64,000 nucleotides of DNA from Micractinium sp. NFX-FRZ (GCA_029339195.1 JAPTJF010000109.1:84212-148211); one strand, 5' to 3'; numbered from the stretch's first letter, positions 11,139 through 24,000 are shown. Program-made: numbers and translations. The notes: generated by a model not told the origin, from the sequence alone.

Positions 11139-14100
11139 ATGGGCAAGCACCGGCGTTCGGACGACAGCAGCAGCGAGGGTGCGTTTGCAGCCGCCCTCGG
11201 CTGGCTGGTCGCCTCGGCAGCGGCATTACAAAATACTGATCGGTCCGCCGCCGTCTGCAGCCGCCGCAACACCGCCGCCACCGCTGCCCTCCCACCGCCG
11301 TGACACCGCCGCCGCTGCCGTCGCCGCCGCCGCTCTCTCCTGCCTGCGCCTTCCTGCAGAGAGCGACTCTTCACAAGAGCGCAAGCACCGTAAGGAGAAG
11401 AAGGAGCGAAAGGAAAAAAAGGAGAAGAAGGAGAAGAAGGAGAAGCACAAGAAGGCAAGCAGGGAGGCGTGGGGTCGCACACTGCTGCCTGCCCGTCTGG
11501 CGCACACCCCTCTGCATGCGCCCGCCGCTGCACCCAGCCCAGCCTGCGCTGCTATGTACCTGTGCTAATAGCCTGTTATTTCAGCTAGTGCAGTGCGCCA
11601 TGGCTATTAGCACAAGTATCACTTGCGCATGAGGCCAACTGCATGCTGTGTCCTGCCTCTGCCCATATGGGGTCAAGGCAGCCCCGGAGGAGTGCATGCT
11701 GCACGGCATCAGACGAAGCACGGGAAGGAAGAGTTGCCTGTTTTAGACGGCATGCTTTTCCCCATGTTTTGGACCAACCCCGCCTACCTACTCCGCCCTG
11801 CAGGACAAGAAGAAGCATGGGAAGGACAGGGAGCAGGACAAGGAGAAGAAGCGGCTGCTGAAGGAAGCCAAGAAGTTCCTGAAGCAGAGTGAGAAGGGGC
11901 AGCTGTTGGGAGCAAGCAAGTGGTGCAGGCACAACACTCTTCTCGGTTGTTTGTGGCAGTGCGTGCGAAGGAGTCCCGGAAGGATTTTGGAGTTGTGTGT
12001 CCGGGGCTGGAGGTAGCAAGCCAGGGATGGCTGTAAGCACGCCTTCTCTGCCCTGCCCATCGCACGCGTCCCGCTCCGCCACACGGCGTGCTCATGCTGA
12101 GGCGGCAATGGCAATGGCAGCAGCAACAGCAGGCCTCTCCTTGTCCCCACTTCCTCAACACACACCTCAGCTTCCCTTTAACTTACATAGCAATGTGCGT
12201 GCGTGCCTCCCTCCCTGCCGCAGAGCTCAAGTCGGGCGATCCCGAGGCGGCGATGGCGGCAGCGGCAGCAGCCACGCGGCAGCAGGTGGCGCAGGCGCCG
12301 GCGGAGCCTCCTTATGACGGTCCCATCGAACCCATTTCGATGGACGACTACTTCACAAAGAACGCCGAGTTTGCGGCCTGGCTGAAGGAGAGCCGAGGGA
12401 TCTTCTTCAGGCAAGTGGGCAGCAGGGCAGCTCGCGCACACTTGGGTGGCAACAAGGTTTGCTGGCGGGGCAGAGCAGCACCTGTGCCGTAGGCAGGTTG
12501 CATGACTGTTGAATTTGATACGTGTCCCTTTTCTCACAGCCCTGGCTGCGCCCGCCTTTGCTCCCCTTGCCCCCTCACCGCCCCTGCAGCGAGCAGAGCA
12601 CCGAGGCCAACCGGCAGGCGTTCGAGGAGTTTGTGGCGGCGTGGAACGGGGGGCGGCTGCGGGCGGGGCTGTACAAGGGGGAGGCGGGGGCGGCGCGCAC
12701 CTCCCACAGCTGGGGCATCAAGGGTGAGTGGGCTTCCGATATGGGTTGATTGCCTTGGATTCTGTAGTGAGGGGAAGGCTGGGATGGGCACTCTACGCAC
12801 CTCCCACAGCTGGGGCATCAAGGGTGAGCCGCCGCCGCCCTGACTGTGTCTTACTTGCTTTGTTCGTTTTACATGCTTTGTTTTTTTCGGAACCGGGCTA
12901 GGTGCTCTTTGCACCACATGGGGCGTCAACGGTGAGCCGCCGCCCTGACCTGCGGCACACTTGCTTTGTATGTCGAGGCGAAGGCGGGAATGTGCGCCCT
13001 ATGCACCGCACCTGGGGCATCAAGGGTCAGGCAATTGGTGTGTGGTGCCTCCTGTTGTGGAGCGCTGCAGAGAGGTGTTTAGGCGTGGGCTGGGCTGGGC
13101 ATCACGGGTCAGGTGTGTGTTGCGGGTCTCTGGCTGGCATGCCGCCCGCCCGTCTGCCCAATCCAGCACTGAGCACTGGCTGTCCTGTGCACCCTTGCGC
13201 TGCAGGCCACGGGGCGGCGCTGGCGCGATCGGGGGCGGTGGGCATGGCGGCTGCTCTAGATGAAGAGATGAACTTGAAGGAGCAGGTCAGCAGGGGCAGC
13301 ACATGTGCCTGCTGTGTGACATGAGGCCGTGGGCAGGAGGGTGGTGTGAATATGAGGCAATACACTTGAAGGATGGAGCGGGCCTGGCATGCAATGGCAG
13401 AGAGGGCTGAGGGCAGACCGCACAGAGTTGGAAGGCCAGTTGAGCCAGGCAGGGGGCAGGGAGACCAGGGGGCAGCGCCACGGCGGTGAAGGCAGCCTGC
13501 GTGGCCTGGCAGACTTGCGTGCTATAAGCGCCGCATTCACGTATGTGCCTGGGCTTGCGTGCAGGCGCGGGCTGAGGTGTTGGCGGAGCGGCAGAAGGCG
13601 AAGCGGGAGTCCAAGGAGTGGCTGGACGAGGCGGTGCCCAAGCTGAGCGGCAAGTGAGTGCCCTTGCCTGTTTTGCTTGTTTGCTGCAAGCGCCCTACGC
13701 ACCGCGCACCCCCCGCAGGGACAAGCTGTGCTAGAAACCAGCGGGCGGCTTGGGAGCTGACGTCATGATATGATACCTCTCGCCACACGTGTGTCCCTCA
13801 CCTCTTGCTGCAAGCAAAGCGACTGCCCATGCCCGCCTGGCAGGGACAAGCAGCTGGAGGGGCAGCTGTGGGATGCAAGTGCCTCTACCTTTCCAACATG
13901 TGTGCTCACACCTTGTGACAATCAATCCATCATAATGTTTTTGCCAACCCCACCGCTAACCGCAGGGACAAGCAGCTGGAGGAGAAGCGGGCGCGGCGGG
14001 AGCTGACGCGGGCGGGGCAGGGGTCGCCAGAGATCGGGCCGGGGCGTGGGTGGGACGTCATGGGCGGCGGCGGCGACGACTCGTTTGCGGCAGTCAAGGC

Positions 14101-14586
14101 CAGGTGGGCCGTGCTGTGCCGTACTGTGCTGTGCTGTGCCGTGCCGTGCCCGTGCTGTGCTGTGCTAGCTCCTGCAGCCCGGGTGGGTTCCAAGCAGCCT
14201 GCTGGGCCCAACAGGGCAGCAGCAGGAGCCTCTGCGTGTTGCACGCCTTGCCTCTGAAGCCTCTGTGGGACCGGGCTGGGGGGGTCGTGCCACCAAAGCT
14301 AGCCCTGAGTGCCGTCCGCCCGCCCTGCCCGGGAGACAGTAACTTGTCCTGGAAGCACATGCATCAGACAAAATGCAGGCATGCCTGACGTACACATCTG
14401 CCTGGCCGGCGCCTGCTGGGCTGCAGGGAGGCGAGTCGGCAGGACCGTCGGGGGCGCTTCCAGTCGGCGCGGGCGGCAGAGGTGCAGCAGCGGCTGGCGG
14501 AGCAGGCGGCAGCAGAGGCAGACAAGATGGCGGCCTTCAAGGCGCTACTGTCTGCAGGGCCAATCCAGATTGCCAAGCGGCAGTAG
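11139..14586 (+). CDS. SCI1: SCI1-like (style cell-cycle inhibitor 1 family) lysine-rich nuclear protein
   Basis: Nine exons (11139-11178, 11360-11454, 11804-11888, 12224-12410, 12590-12723, 13206-13285, 13565-13653, 13966-14103, 14427-14586) give 335 residues. The N-terminus (MGKHRRSDDSSSE) leads into a long Lys/Glu tract typical of nuclear/nucleolar proteins. The conserved core is ISMDDYFTKNAEFAAWLKES, then EANRQAFEEFVAAWNGGRL and RTSHSWGIKG. This core matches plant SCI1, described as a negative regulator of cell proliferation in tobacco stigma/style. The C-terminal half is a charged helix ending FKALLSAGPIQIAKRQ. Two introns start with GC (after 11454 and 12410); both are required by the reading phase. 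Partial copies of exon ends fill three of its flanks. Function in an alga is inferred only from the family. Confidence 0.75.
12697..13110 (+). repeat. Decaying tandem copies of SCI1-like exon 5 end plus splice donor
   Basis: The exon end and donor at 12697-12727 (CTCCCACAGCTGGGGCATCA, then AGGGTGAG) recur almost unchanged at 12796-12828. Weaker copies lie at 12908-12936, 13001-13030 and about 13080-13110. All four copies are in the following intron, and only the first donor fits the protein. Confidence 0.9.
13711..14008 (+). repeat. Decaying copies of SCI1-like exon 8 start plus acceptor
   Basis: The true acceptor and exon start at 13961-14008 (GCAGGGACAAGCAGCTGGAG) is preceded by two partial copies, 13711-13764 and 13841-13876. 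Each has its own CAG acceptor. The first contains an in-frame stop. Confidence 0.85.
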
Positions 14587-14690
14587 GGCAGGGTGCGGCA
14601 GCGGCTGGTGGAGCGGGCGGCAGCAGAGGCAAAGCGTTGCTGCCTTTGGGGCCAGTTCAGGTTGCTAAGCGGCCAACAGCAGCGAGGCGT
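14587..14690 (+). repeat. Degenerate copy of the last SCI1-like exon in the 3' flank
   Basis: Starts right after the stop codon. It repeats the end of exon 9 (about 14474-14586) with substitutions and deletions, including GTGCGGCAGCGGCTGGTGGA and GGTTGCTAAGCGGC. The rest of the gap to 15209 shows nothing clear. Confidence 0.8.
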
Positions 14691-15209
14691 TAGGAAGGCT
14701 GGCTGGCTGCCTGGTTGTCTGGCTTGAGACTGCATGCCGGCATGTGCCATCAACCAGCTCTGTGGCAGCGGCAGCGGCGGCAGCCAGCAGCACCCCAACA
14801 CCAGCGCTTACTTCCTGCACCATGTGCTTGCTTGCTCTCCCTTCCTTGTGATGGCGCCTGGCAGGCAGGGTACCACGCTGCGTGTAAGCACTCAATCATC
14901 GCAATGAACCCTGACAGCACATGCCTAAAAAGCGTATGGCCTGAAAAGAGCGAGCCATACCAAGCATGCCAGTGTTTATGTGCTCAGGCACCATACCACC
15001 CTCTCTGGCACAGCCAGGGGCGCAGGGAGGCACCCCCTCCGATACGCACACCTCCCCCACCTCCCCCGTTAGCTACGTCCGTCGCACCCTCCACGGTCTC
15101 TTCCTGTGTCACCTCCCCAACCCAGCAGCTCTCCTTGTTCCAGACTGATTGGTTTAGAGTTTAATTCACATCTACACATCTTCTGCCTACCAAACAAACG
15201 AGCACACAA
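14691..15209. other. Convergent intergenic region
   Basis: Lies between the 3' ends of the SCI1-like gene (+) and the GH32 gene (-). I see no exon or RNA gene here. Confidence 0.5.
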
Positions 15210-18200
15210 CTACTCCTCCGCCCAGCAGCTCTCCATCTCCCATGCCGCCCCGCTGTCCAGCACGGCGGCTCCCCCAAGAGCCACCACAGCAATCCCGCAT
15301 TGTCTGGCTGCCTCGGCAGCTGCAGTGGGCTCCGCTGCCGCCGCCGCCGGGCCCTCCACTGCTGCAGCTGCTGCCAGCCCCGCAGCGGCGGCGGTGGGGC
15401 TGGCGCTGGCGGGCGGGCAGCCGCGGTAGACGCGCGTGCTCAGCACCTGTGGCAGCGCCCGGGAGGGAGGGCCAGAGGCAGGGAGCATGAAGCCGCATGT
15501 GCCAGTGACGTACCGTTGATGTAATGGCTGTACAGGCAAGCACCACGTGCAAGCGGACCGGCAGGGCTGAAAGCAAGCCGTCTATACAGTAACCCACCTC
15601 TCCAGTGCCTGTGAAGACCTCCAGAGCGGAGCCATCCAGAAGCACCCGGAGCTGCACGCGCCCGCTCTCATCAGCGGCAGGCGCAGCCAGGGGCCCGCCC
15701 ACCAGGCGGTGGTGCTGACGGGGCGCCGCTGACGAGGCAGCAGCCTCTGCTGCCACCGCTGCCTCCACAGTCAGCGCCTGTGCCAGCGGCTCTGCCAGCT
15801 CAGCAAGCTGCGCGACCACAGCACTCTCCGCTGCTGCCGCCACCGCTGCGGCAGCGGGTCCACCAGAGGCGCCAGCTGCGGCTTCTGCATCGTTGAACGC
15901 ATGCTGCCGCTGCTTGCGAGGGCTGGCGGCTGCAGGTGCAGGGCGGTGCTGCCGGTGGTGCCGGGGAGAGGAGCGGGCACACCGAACTGCACCTCGAGGC
16001 TGTTGGTCTCCCAGCAGTAGGTCAGCAGAGCGTTGCCCTGGCTGCCGGCCTCGTGGGAGAGAAGCAGCAGGCCGGCCGAGTGCGCTCCGCCCCTGCACAC
16101 ACGAGGCAGGGCAGGGCAGGGCAGCACAAGATGCAGGGGGGATGGTGTCGACCGCACTTGCTTCTAAGCGCCCCGCCTGTCCGCGTTCGTCGCACGTGTT
16201 CGGGGTAGGAGGCAACGGAAGCTGCAAGTGTGTCCTACGTAGCGTACACACTGTCGCAAGAGCAGTAGGGAGCAATGTATTGCAGCACGCAAGAGCTGTC
16301 CTCCACACACCCCCCCCCCTTCCCACCCCCCGCCACAAATAGAGGATCTCCTGTGCGGGCAGTGGGAGAGTGCTCTGCCCCTCCCACCTGCTGAGGGTCA
16401 GCTCCACGTCTAGCTGCTGCCCACCCACGCCCTCCACCCACAGAGGCTGCCCCTCGGCCACGTCCACGCCTTCTGCATACCACCCCGCCGTGTGCAGGCT
16501 GGAGCAGGCCGGCTCGCCGCTGCCGGGGAAGCCGCGCCGCAGCAGCGCGACCTGCATGAGATTGAGAGAGAGCGCATTGGTGCAAACGATGAGCCCCTTT
16601 TGAGCTCAGCTCTGAAGTTGCAGGTCTGGACAGGATCCTCCGGAGGGTGCGCTGAGTAGTGGCGCACAGTGTGGCAACGACACAAGACGAAACACAGCAA
16701 GGCTACCTCTGGGGCGGGCTGCTGGTGCAGCCGGAGGCCGTCTGGCGAGGCGGTGAGCAGGCGGGGGAGGGTGAGGCAGCCTGCGTAGGTGGCTGCGGTG
16801 CTGGGCGCTCGGCGCTCCTGGAGCCAGGCCCAGAGCAGCAGGCGGCCCTGCACGTCGGGAAGGGAGTTGGTGCGGGAGGCAGGGAGGCAGCAGATATGGG
16901 GGAAGCAAGAGCGGCTGGGCTGGCGAGGCATCCCGCCCAGTGGGAGGCAGTGCTGCCCACACGGCAGCAGCGGCTGCGGCCCTGGCAACGGCAGGAGTAA
17001 CACGCCCCAGTGCTGCCTTCCTTCCCTTTCTACCAGCCAGCCAGTCCCGCTGCCCCCTGCTGCCAGCTCAGGTGCCCCATAGCCAGGGCACCCGTGCATG
17101 CACCCAGAGTGTACTGCTGGCCCTGTTGTACCAGACAGCAAAGCGTGCAGGAGGCATGCGCTTGCAGAGGCACCCTGGCCTGGCCTGTGCTCTGAACCTG
17201 TGCCTGCATAGTTGGCTTTTAACTAGACCTAGAGCTGCACTCCCCGCTTGCGGCATCCCAGCCCGCCTGCCCACCCGAGCATCTGTGCACACGTTTGGGG
17301 CGTAGAGCAGGTCACCTCGATCCAACCTGTGGGGCCCCGATGCCCCGGGCAGGTCAAACCTGGAGGAGGGTGCAACACGAGGAGAGGGGTGTGTGGGCGG
17401 AAGCAAGGCTGGCACCCGCCACGGCCAGGCGTATTCAGCCACAAAGCATACAGTGGCCTGACCACCGCGGCAATCCGAAGAGTCCACCATTGCGCTGGCA
17501 GTCCTGTGTCAGGCATGCCAGTCGCATCAACCCTGGCACCCACCTTAACCCGCCCCACCCCACCTCGTGGCCTCCCCATTCAGACGCCCCACCCAATACA
17601 GCACAGGGTTGCTGGGGGTGTGGGGCGGCTTGGCGGGGTATGGCGCCACCGCCAGCAGCCACTGCACGGGGGGCTGGCTGCTGTTGCTGTTGCCCCCGCC
17701 GCCGCCGCTGCTTGTTTGGCTTGGCGGCAGCTGCGCCAACAGAGGGCATTCCCACATGTCTCCTAGCTCATGAGCCACGCCACTGCTATTACTGCTGCCG
17801 CCCCCATCGCCCTGCCCGCCGCCTGCCAGGTCAGCATGTCCGTCTGCCAGCTCAGCGTGTGCCAGCTCAGCGTGTGCTCCCTGCAAATCGGCGACACTGC
17901 ACACTGCCCCCTCGTATTGCCACCCATCCGTCAGGCTGCTGCCACCGCTGGCGTTTGCATCCCCTCCTGAGCCGCTGGCGCCGTCGCTTCGATAGCACAG
18001 CAGCGTGCCCCCTGCGCCCTGCACGCCGCTCCCCAGCAGCATGCGATACCCCCGCCGCACCCCTGCCTGCGCCGCCGCCACGGCTGCCGGCCCCTCGCCC
18101 TGCTGCCGCTCCGCTGCCGCCGCCGCCGCTTCTGTGGGCTGCGGCTGGGCTGATCTGGCGCCCAGAAAGACAAAGGGATCTCGCCAGCCGGTGAGCTTTG

Positions 18201-19809
18201 GCCCCAGAGGGGGCAGGGCCAGGGCGGGCTGCTCCAGCTTGCGCCAGCGCAGCAGCAGGTCATCCTCTGCAGGTGTGGGAAACGCACACACAAACCGGCT
18301 ATACAAATAAAACCTTGTTCGGCATCCGGCTTGTGGGTGGGCCGCTTCGTTCGAAGTGGGTGCCAGCGCAGCATCAGCAAGTAGACTGCAGCAAGCAATA
18401 CTCATGAGCTCCCGCGTGGGAGCCCCAGCTGTGTGGGCCGCCTTATCTGCCAGCAAGTAACACCCTCCCTAGAGCCCCATGTCACCGACCCACCCACCCA
18501 CCCACCCATTCAGCATGCCACACACGAAAGCTCAGACACCGCCGCAGCAGAAGGTTTGCTTTGACCCCACAGCCTGCCCTGCGCACTTCCTACGACGACC
18601 ACTCGCAAACGGAATCCGGCGCCCCGCCAGTGCCTCCCCAGCTCCCCTCGCCCGCACCCGCCCCCCACCTCCCCCACCTGGATCCTCGGGCACCGCAGCA
18701 CACTGGCTCTCCACCCAGAGCAGGCCCAGATCTTGTTCAGGAGGGGGCAGCGGGCCGCAGGCACGGTTGGAGCGCAGGCGCACGCCAGTGTACAGCAGCG
18801 TGGGCACGCCCTCTTGGCTCACTGGCGGCGCCGGTGGGGGGGATGTGGGGAGGGAGGCAGAGGTTGGGAGCACACGAGGGAGGAGGGGGAGGGTCTTGGG
18901 CGGGTGGGCAATCTGCTTTGTGATGCTCAAAATGTACTACTGTCTGTAGGGCAGGAGAGGAGCACAGTGCCAGCCTGCCAGCCCGCCAGCCCGCCAGCCT
19001 GCCAGCCACTTCCACCAGCCAATGCCATGCGTACCCCTGCCCGCCCCACCCCACCCCGCCCCGCCGCCCTCACCCGCGCAGCAGCCCGACCAGCAGCCAT
19101 CAGCGTCGAGGCCCCCCGGGGTGGGGCACAGCGCGGGCGACAGGTGTGTCCAGTGCGCGAGGTCGGTGCTCACTGCGTGGCCCCACACCTGCGCTGGCAT
19201 GACGTGGCATAACGTGGCATGACATGGGTGGCAGCTCAGCGTGGCTGAGCGTATCTACGGACATGCAGGTTCCCGTAGGCACACTGGACATGCACACTGG
19301 CCAGGGGTCACATGTTCTTGAAGTGGCGGGCGCAGGGCAGGCGGGCGCCGCAGCGCTGGGCGCACCAGGCCCCACTGCCACTCGCACCCCTCCAGGACGT
19401 GCTGGTAGAAACTGCAGTGGGAGGGGTGGGGGTAGGCAGCAGATTGCTTGTTGTTTGGGCTTACAGGTTGCTGTGACCTGCAGACCTGATCATGAAGCAG
19501 CAGTTGCTCGGCCTTCCGCTGAATGAAGCAGGGGCCAGCGATAGCGACACCCCAACCAAAGGAGCGGCGCCCGTCAGGCATGCAGGGCAGGGCAGAGCAG
19601 GGCAAAGAAGGGCAAGGCTTTGCAGGGAGGGTGTCGGGCGAGAGGGATGCTCACAGGTGGTACCGCCCCCGGTAGAACAGGAGGCCATTTGGGTCGTTGA
19701 GCCAGCCGGCACGCGGGGCGACGTGGAAGCGGGGTTGGTCCGGGTCGGGTGCTGGAAGCTCGCAAGTGCTGGGCAGCCCTCGGCTGCCGGGCCCCGGCGC
19801 CACATCCAT
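15210..19809 (-). CDS. Glycoside hydrolase family 32 enzyme (beta-fructofuranosidase/invertase type)
   Basis: Eleven minus-strand exons (19809-19655, 19411-19366, 19188-19074, 18821-18678, 18266-17564, 17359-17293, 16847-16707, 16551-16388, 16092-15983, 15884-15598, 15446-15210) sum to 2169 nt, or 722 residues. GH32 signatures appear in order: AGWLNDPNG with the nucleophile Asp, [42 protein letters not shown] with the transition-state Asp, and MWECPLL with the acid/base Glu. The C-terminal beta-sandwich has [10 protein letters not shown] and [18 protein letters not shown]. It should release fructose from sucrose or related fructosides. The 703-nt exon adds a Ser/Gly/Ala-rich loop of about 60 residues between GWQYEG and WECP, and the C-terminus is alanine-rich. 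From the chosen Met ([11 protein letters not shown]) there is no signal peptide; an in-frame stop lies just upstream, but an unseen 5' exon could add one. Confidence 0.88.
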
Positions 19810-21034
19810 CAGACGTGCTGGTGTGCAGCTACGGTGGGGTGCACAGATGTGGTGCGGCAGCTTCTTGTCTCAGGGGCGCGCCCCTTGGGCCTCTGCAAGA
19901 CGGCCGGGGCAGCACCACGTGATTTCTGTGCGCTGGCGGCGCGCGTGGAGCGGGGAGCCAGCGGCGGCGGCCGGCGGCGGAAAAAAAATCCTAATGGTCG
20001 GAGAACAGGCGGCGCAGGGCACGCCGCATTGGTGATGCATGATGTAGGCTCCTCACATGCAAACCGCGGGCAACAGGCGGGCGCCTGTGACAAGGGGTGG
20101 TCCGGCAGGACTGGTACCACCTCACCTCGCGCCGTCTCGGCCCGGCAATGCTTACACCGTGTGTTGTGAATGCTTCTGCGGCACTCACAATCAGCAAATG
20201 AGGCGGGGAGCTTACCCCAGCCGCAGAAGGTGGTGGCAGCCTATGTAGGAATGTGGCGCTGCCCCTTCGTGCTCCCGCATCAAAGGCCACCAATACAATT
20301 GGATTGCGACATGTGACCTGCCATTTAGAACTGCCAGCCCTGCCGCTACTGAAGCCCCGCCGCCACCTGGCGCCGCCCGTGCCGCCGGCGGTCCCCCCGC
20401 GCTTCCCAGAATTCTTCGCCTATGATCAAGGCAGTGCGTGTTCACTCATGCATGTGCTGCGTGGTTTGTTTCCTGGCCCTCCCCTTCACCATCTTACATC
20501 GGTATGGGGGTTGCTGACAGAAGGCAGCGGCGGCAAGTCTGTTCCTGGCTCCCAGCTCAGCAAACCTTGCCCAGCAAGCACCGTGCGCCTGGCAAAGCGT
20601 ACAACAAGCTGCAATAAATAGCACCATATGAGGATTGTCTCAGGCATGAACATAATGAACTGAGACTGAGGCCATAATGAACTGAGACCGAGGCCAACTT
20701 GAGGGCGAGCTGCATGCCGGCTTGGGCCGCTCTGCCTCAATGAGGTCTGCACCGCACTGCCCCGCTGCCAGCTGCTCGCTCCCGACCGGGGTGGTGCTTC
20801 TCCTCCCGCCTCCCTGATCCAGAAGACCGCTGATCATCATCGTTATATTAATCCCCACCCCCTACCGCCCCACCGGGAGCAAGAAAAACTGCTGCGCATG
20901 CTGTGCCGCCCACCGCCGCCCCCGACATGTGCACCCAACCCTCTGAGCGTGCCGCTTCCGCGGTCTGACACCGAGCTGGTCTCCAGTAACCCACACACAT
21001 TTGTTCTGCAACCTTGGACGGCTCACGGACCGCC
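19810..21034. promoter_or_regulatory. Shared divergent promoter region of GH32 and GH36 genes
   Basis: 1.2 kb between two start codons pointing away from each other. It must hold the promoters and 5' UTRs of both sugar-metabolism genes. No exon is evident, though an upstream exon of the GH32 gene could hide here. Core promoter elements cannot be assigned by eye. Confidence 0.5.
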
Positions 21035-24000
21035 ATGGCCGCGGCCGCCGGCAGCAGCCGCACGGCGCCTCGGCCGGGGGGCGTGCTGCCCCTGAGGGTG
21101 CAGGACGGGGCTGTGGTGGCTGAGGGCGCTGCTCCGGGCCCCTTGGAGCTGCTCAGCGAGCTGCACCCGCAGCTGAACTCGCGACAGAAAGAAGATGGAA
21201 CACTGGTGCTCGGCTTGGACCTCGACAGAGGCAGCAGGCCTGTGGCCCAGACGGACGTGGCACTGGGGCAGGTGGGCGGGCGCAGGGCGGGGCAAAGGCG
21301 GCCGCCCTTGGCGGCGCAGGCCAGCTGCCTGAGCCATGCAGGGCACGGGGCTCACACCTCATCTCTGCATCTCCCTTCACTCATCTTGCCCACGGAGACT
21401 CTTTCGGAATTCGGGTTGCAACGTAGCCAGCCGCCTCGCATGCAGCTGCCGCCGCCGCTCCCGCCACCCGCCCACCCCATGCACAACACCCCCTCCCGCC
21501 GTGTGCAGCTGCGCGGTTGCCGCCGCTTCCTGGCCCTCTCCAAGACCTCCCTCTGGTGGATGTCACCCCGATGGGGCACCCAGGCAGCAGACGTGCCGGT
21601 AAGGGAGGTACTGTGAGGGGCCCGCCTGGGTACGGCTGCAGCAGCACGCGTGCCAATGAGGTGTCCACGTCATTTCTGACAACGAGGCGGCAGATGTGTT
21701 GGTGAGGGATAGGGAGCGTGTCTGGCCTGGGCCCAGGAAGTGCGCTGGCCTGGGTTTGGCAGACGGCAGCAGACGCGCCAGGCTTGGGCTCCGCTTTCAA
21801 TGTGACTCAGCTGGAAAGCAGACGCGCCAGCGGTGAGGGGATTTTCTGTGTACCTGGGCCTGGCAGGGACAGCGGAGCACAGGGGGCAAGAGAGGCTGGC
21901 TCGTGCTACCACATAAGAGTCAGCTTCCCCGCCAGGCGTGCCTGACAGCTCTCATACCCTGGGGCGCTCTCTCCGCACCTCGCCTGCTCTCCCATGCGCA
22001 CCACTGCCGCTGCTCCCGCCCGCGCAGCTGCCTCTCCCTGCCCACCCGCTGCCATACCTTGGCCGTCCACTCTCCACTCTTCATTATCCATTGCCCCTTA
22101 TGCCTCACCCCTTATGCAGGTGGAAACCCAGTTCCTTCTGTTGGACCTGCAGCAGTCCAATGAAGGTGGCAAGGGCAGCGCCGAGGTTGAGGGGAGACCA
22201 AGAGGCACCCCTGCCGCCGCCGCCGCCAGCGCCCCCGGCGCCGCACCTCCCCCTGCCTACGCGCTGCTCCTGCCGCTCATCGACAGCGCCCGCTTCCGGG
22301 CCACCCTGCGCCCGCCCATGTCAGTGAGAGTGGAGGCAGGGGCCGGCTGGCAGGCAGGCTTCCAGGAGTAAAGGATTGAACTCCGGCCAGAATTGCTGTT
22401 CTTGATGGGAACTCCTTCACTGCTGCACGCTATGCCTGCCCTGCCACACTCCGTGATCTCATCATACCATCCCACTCTTGCTGCTGTGCCCCCGTGCAGG
22501 GGCCGCATGCCCAAGGGCAGCTTGGCGCTCCGCCTGGAGAGCGGGTCGCCAGCTGTGTGCGCCACCGCCTGGCCGTCAGCCCTGCTGGTGGCGGCGGGCA
22601 CCGACCCGTACGAGGTCGTCGCCCGAGGGGTGGCAGCCGCCGCCCAGCTGTCAGGTGCGCTGCATAATATTTCGAGGAGTCAACCTTTGCTCATGAGGTG
22701 GCCGGGAGGGAGCCTGAGGAGTTGCAGGTCAGGGGTGGCCGACTGGCTGCGGTGGTGCGCGGCCAGGTTTGGAGGGGTGGGGGTCGGGCGGCTGTGAGCT
22801 GGAATGAGGCAGCCACCTGCCTGCTTGCCTGCCTGCCTGCCTGCCCTTTTGTGCATGCGTTTGCATGCGATTCGCCATGCCTTGCCCGCCAACCGATCCC
22901 TGAGTGTGCCGTGAGCCCGCTCCTCTCCTTACGATGCGGTCAAGTGCAGGCACCGCACGGCGGCGCACAGAGAAGGCCGTGCCTCCCATGGTCGATGTCT
23001 TTGGCTTCTGCACCTGGGACGCGTGAGCAATGCTGACCTGTGGGTCTGGGCACCGTGCCTTGCTTCACCTCCGTGGACGCATGGTTGCTGCTGATTCGGG
23101 GTGCTGCTCGGTGCAGTCCCTTCTTGTGCCGCCCTTATTTGGTCGGCTGCCAGCTTGCCCCCTTGCACGGCTCTTTGGCGGCCTCTTTGCCCCACAATTC
23201 CGCACCCAGCACACGAGTCACGGTGCCCATTCCTCCGTCCATGCCTCCTGCCATTCACTACGCCCCACCTTCTCTCCCCCATGCCACCCGTGGTCAGCAC
23301 CCCACATTGTCCCCCCCATGCCTTGCCGAACCTGCTCCCCCAACAACACCCCTCCCCCACCCCCCTTCCCCGCAGCTTCTACTCGATGGTCAGCGCTGCC
23401 GGCATCGCCGAGGGCCTGCGCTCACTGGGCGCCGGAGGGGTGCCCCCAAAAACACTCATCATCGGTCAGTCGTGCACGTCACTGCATGCTGCCAACGGTT
23501 CTGTGCAACACTGCAGCAGGCAGCCTCCCAGCTGCAAGCAGCTGGGCTAGAGGGTTCTTCGTATAGTAGCGGCATAGCGCACGCAATGCCGGCCCCTGCC
23601 AGCATTTGAAAGGGCAGTGGCAGCGGCAGCGGCTTGCTGACGCCTGAACTGTCAGCGTGCCCCCCATCCCTTGCAGATGACGGCTGGCAGCAAACAAACG
23701 TGGACCCGCAGTACCGACAGGCGGGTGAGTGGGGAAGCTGGTCGGCAGCTAGATGGTTAGGGCTGGTAGCAAACATGCGTGGACCCGCAGTACCGACCGG
23801 CGGGTGAGTGGGGAAGCTGGTCGGCAGCTACCTGGTTTGGCCCGGCAGCAGCTGGTGGGTGGACGCGCAGCACTGTCAGGAGGATAAGTTGGTATCTGTT
23901 GGGAAGCTAGCTGCTCGCCTTGCCTTGGCAGCAGGTGGATGAGGGGCAACCACCGGTTAGGTGAGTATGAGGTGTCACTGTTAGGAACCTAGCTTTCATG

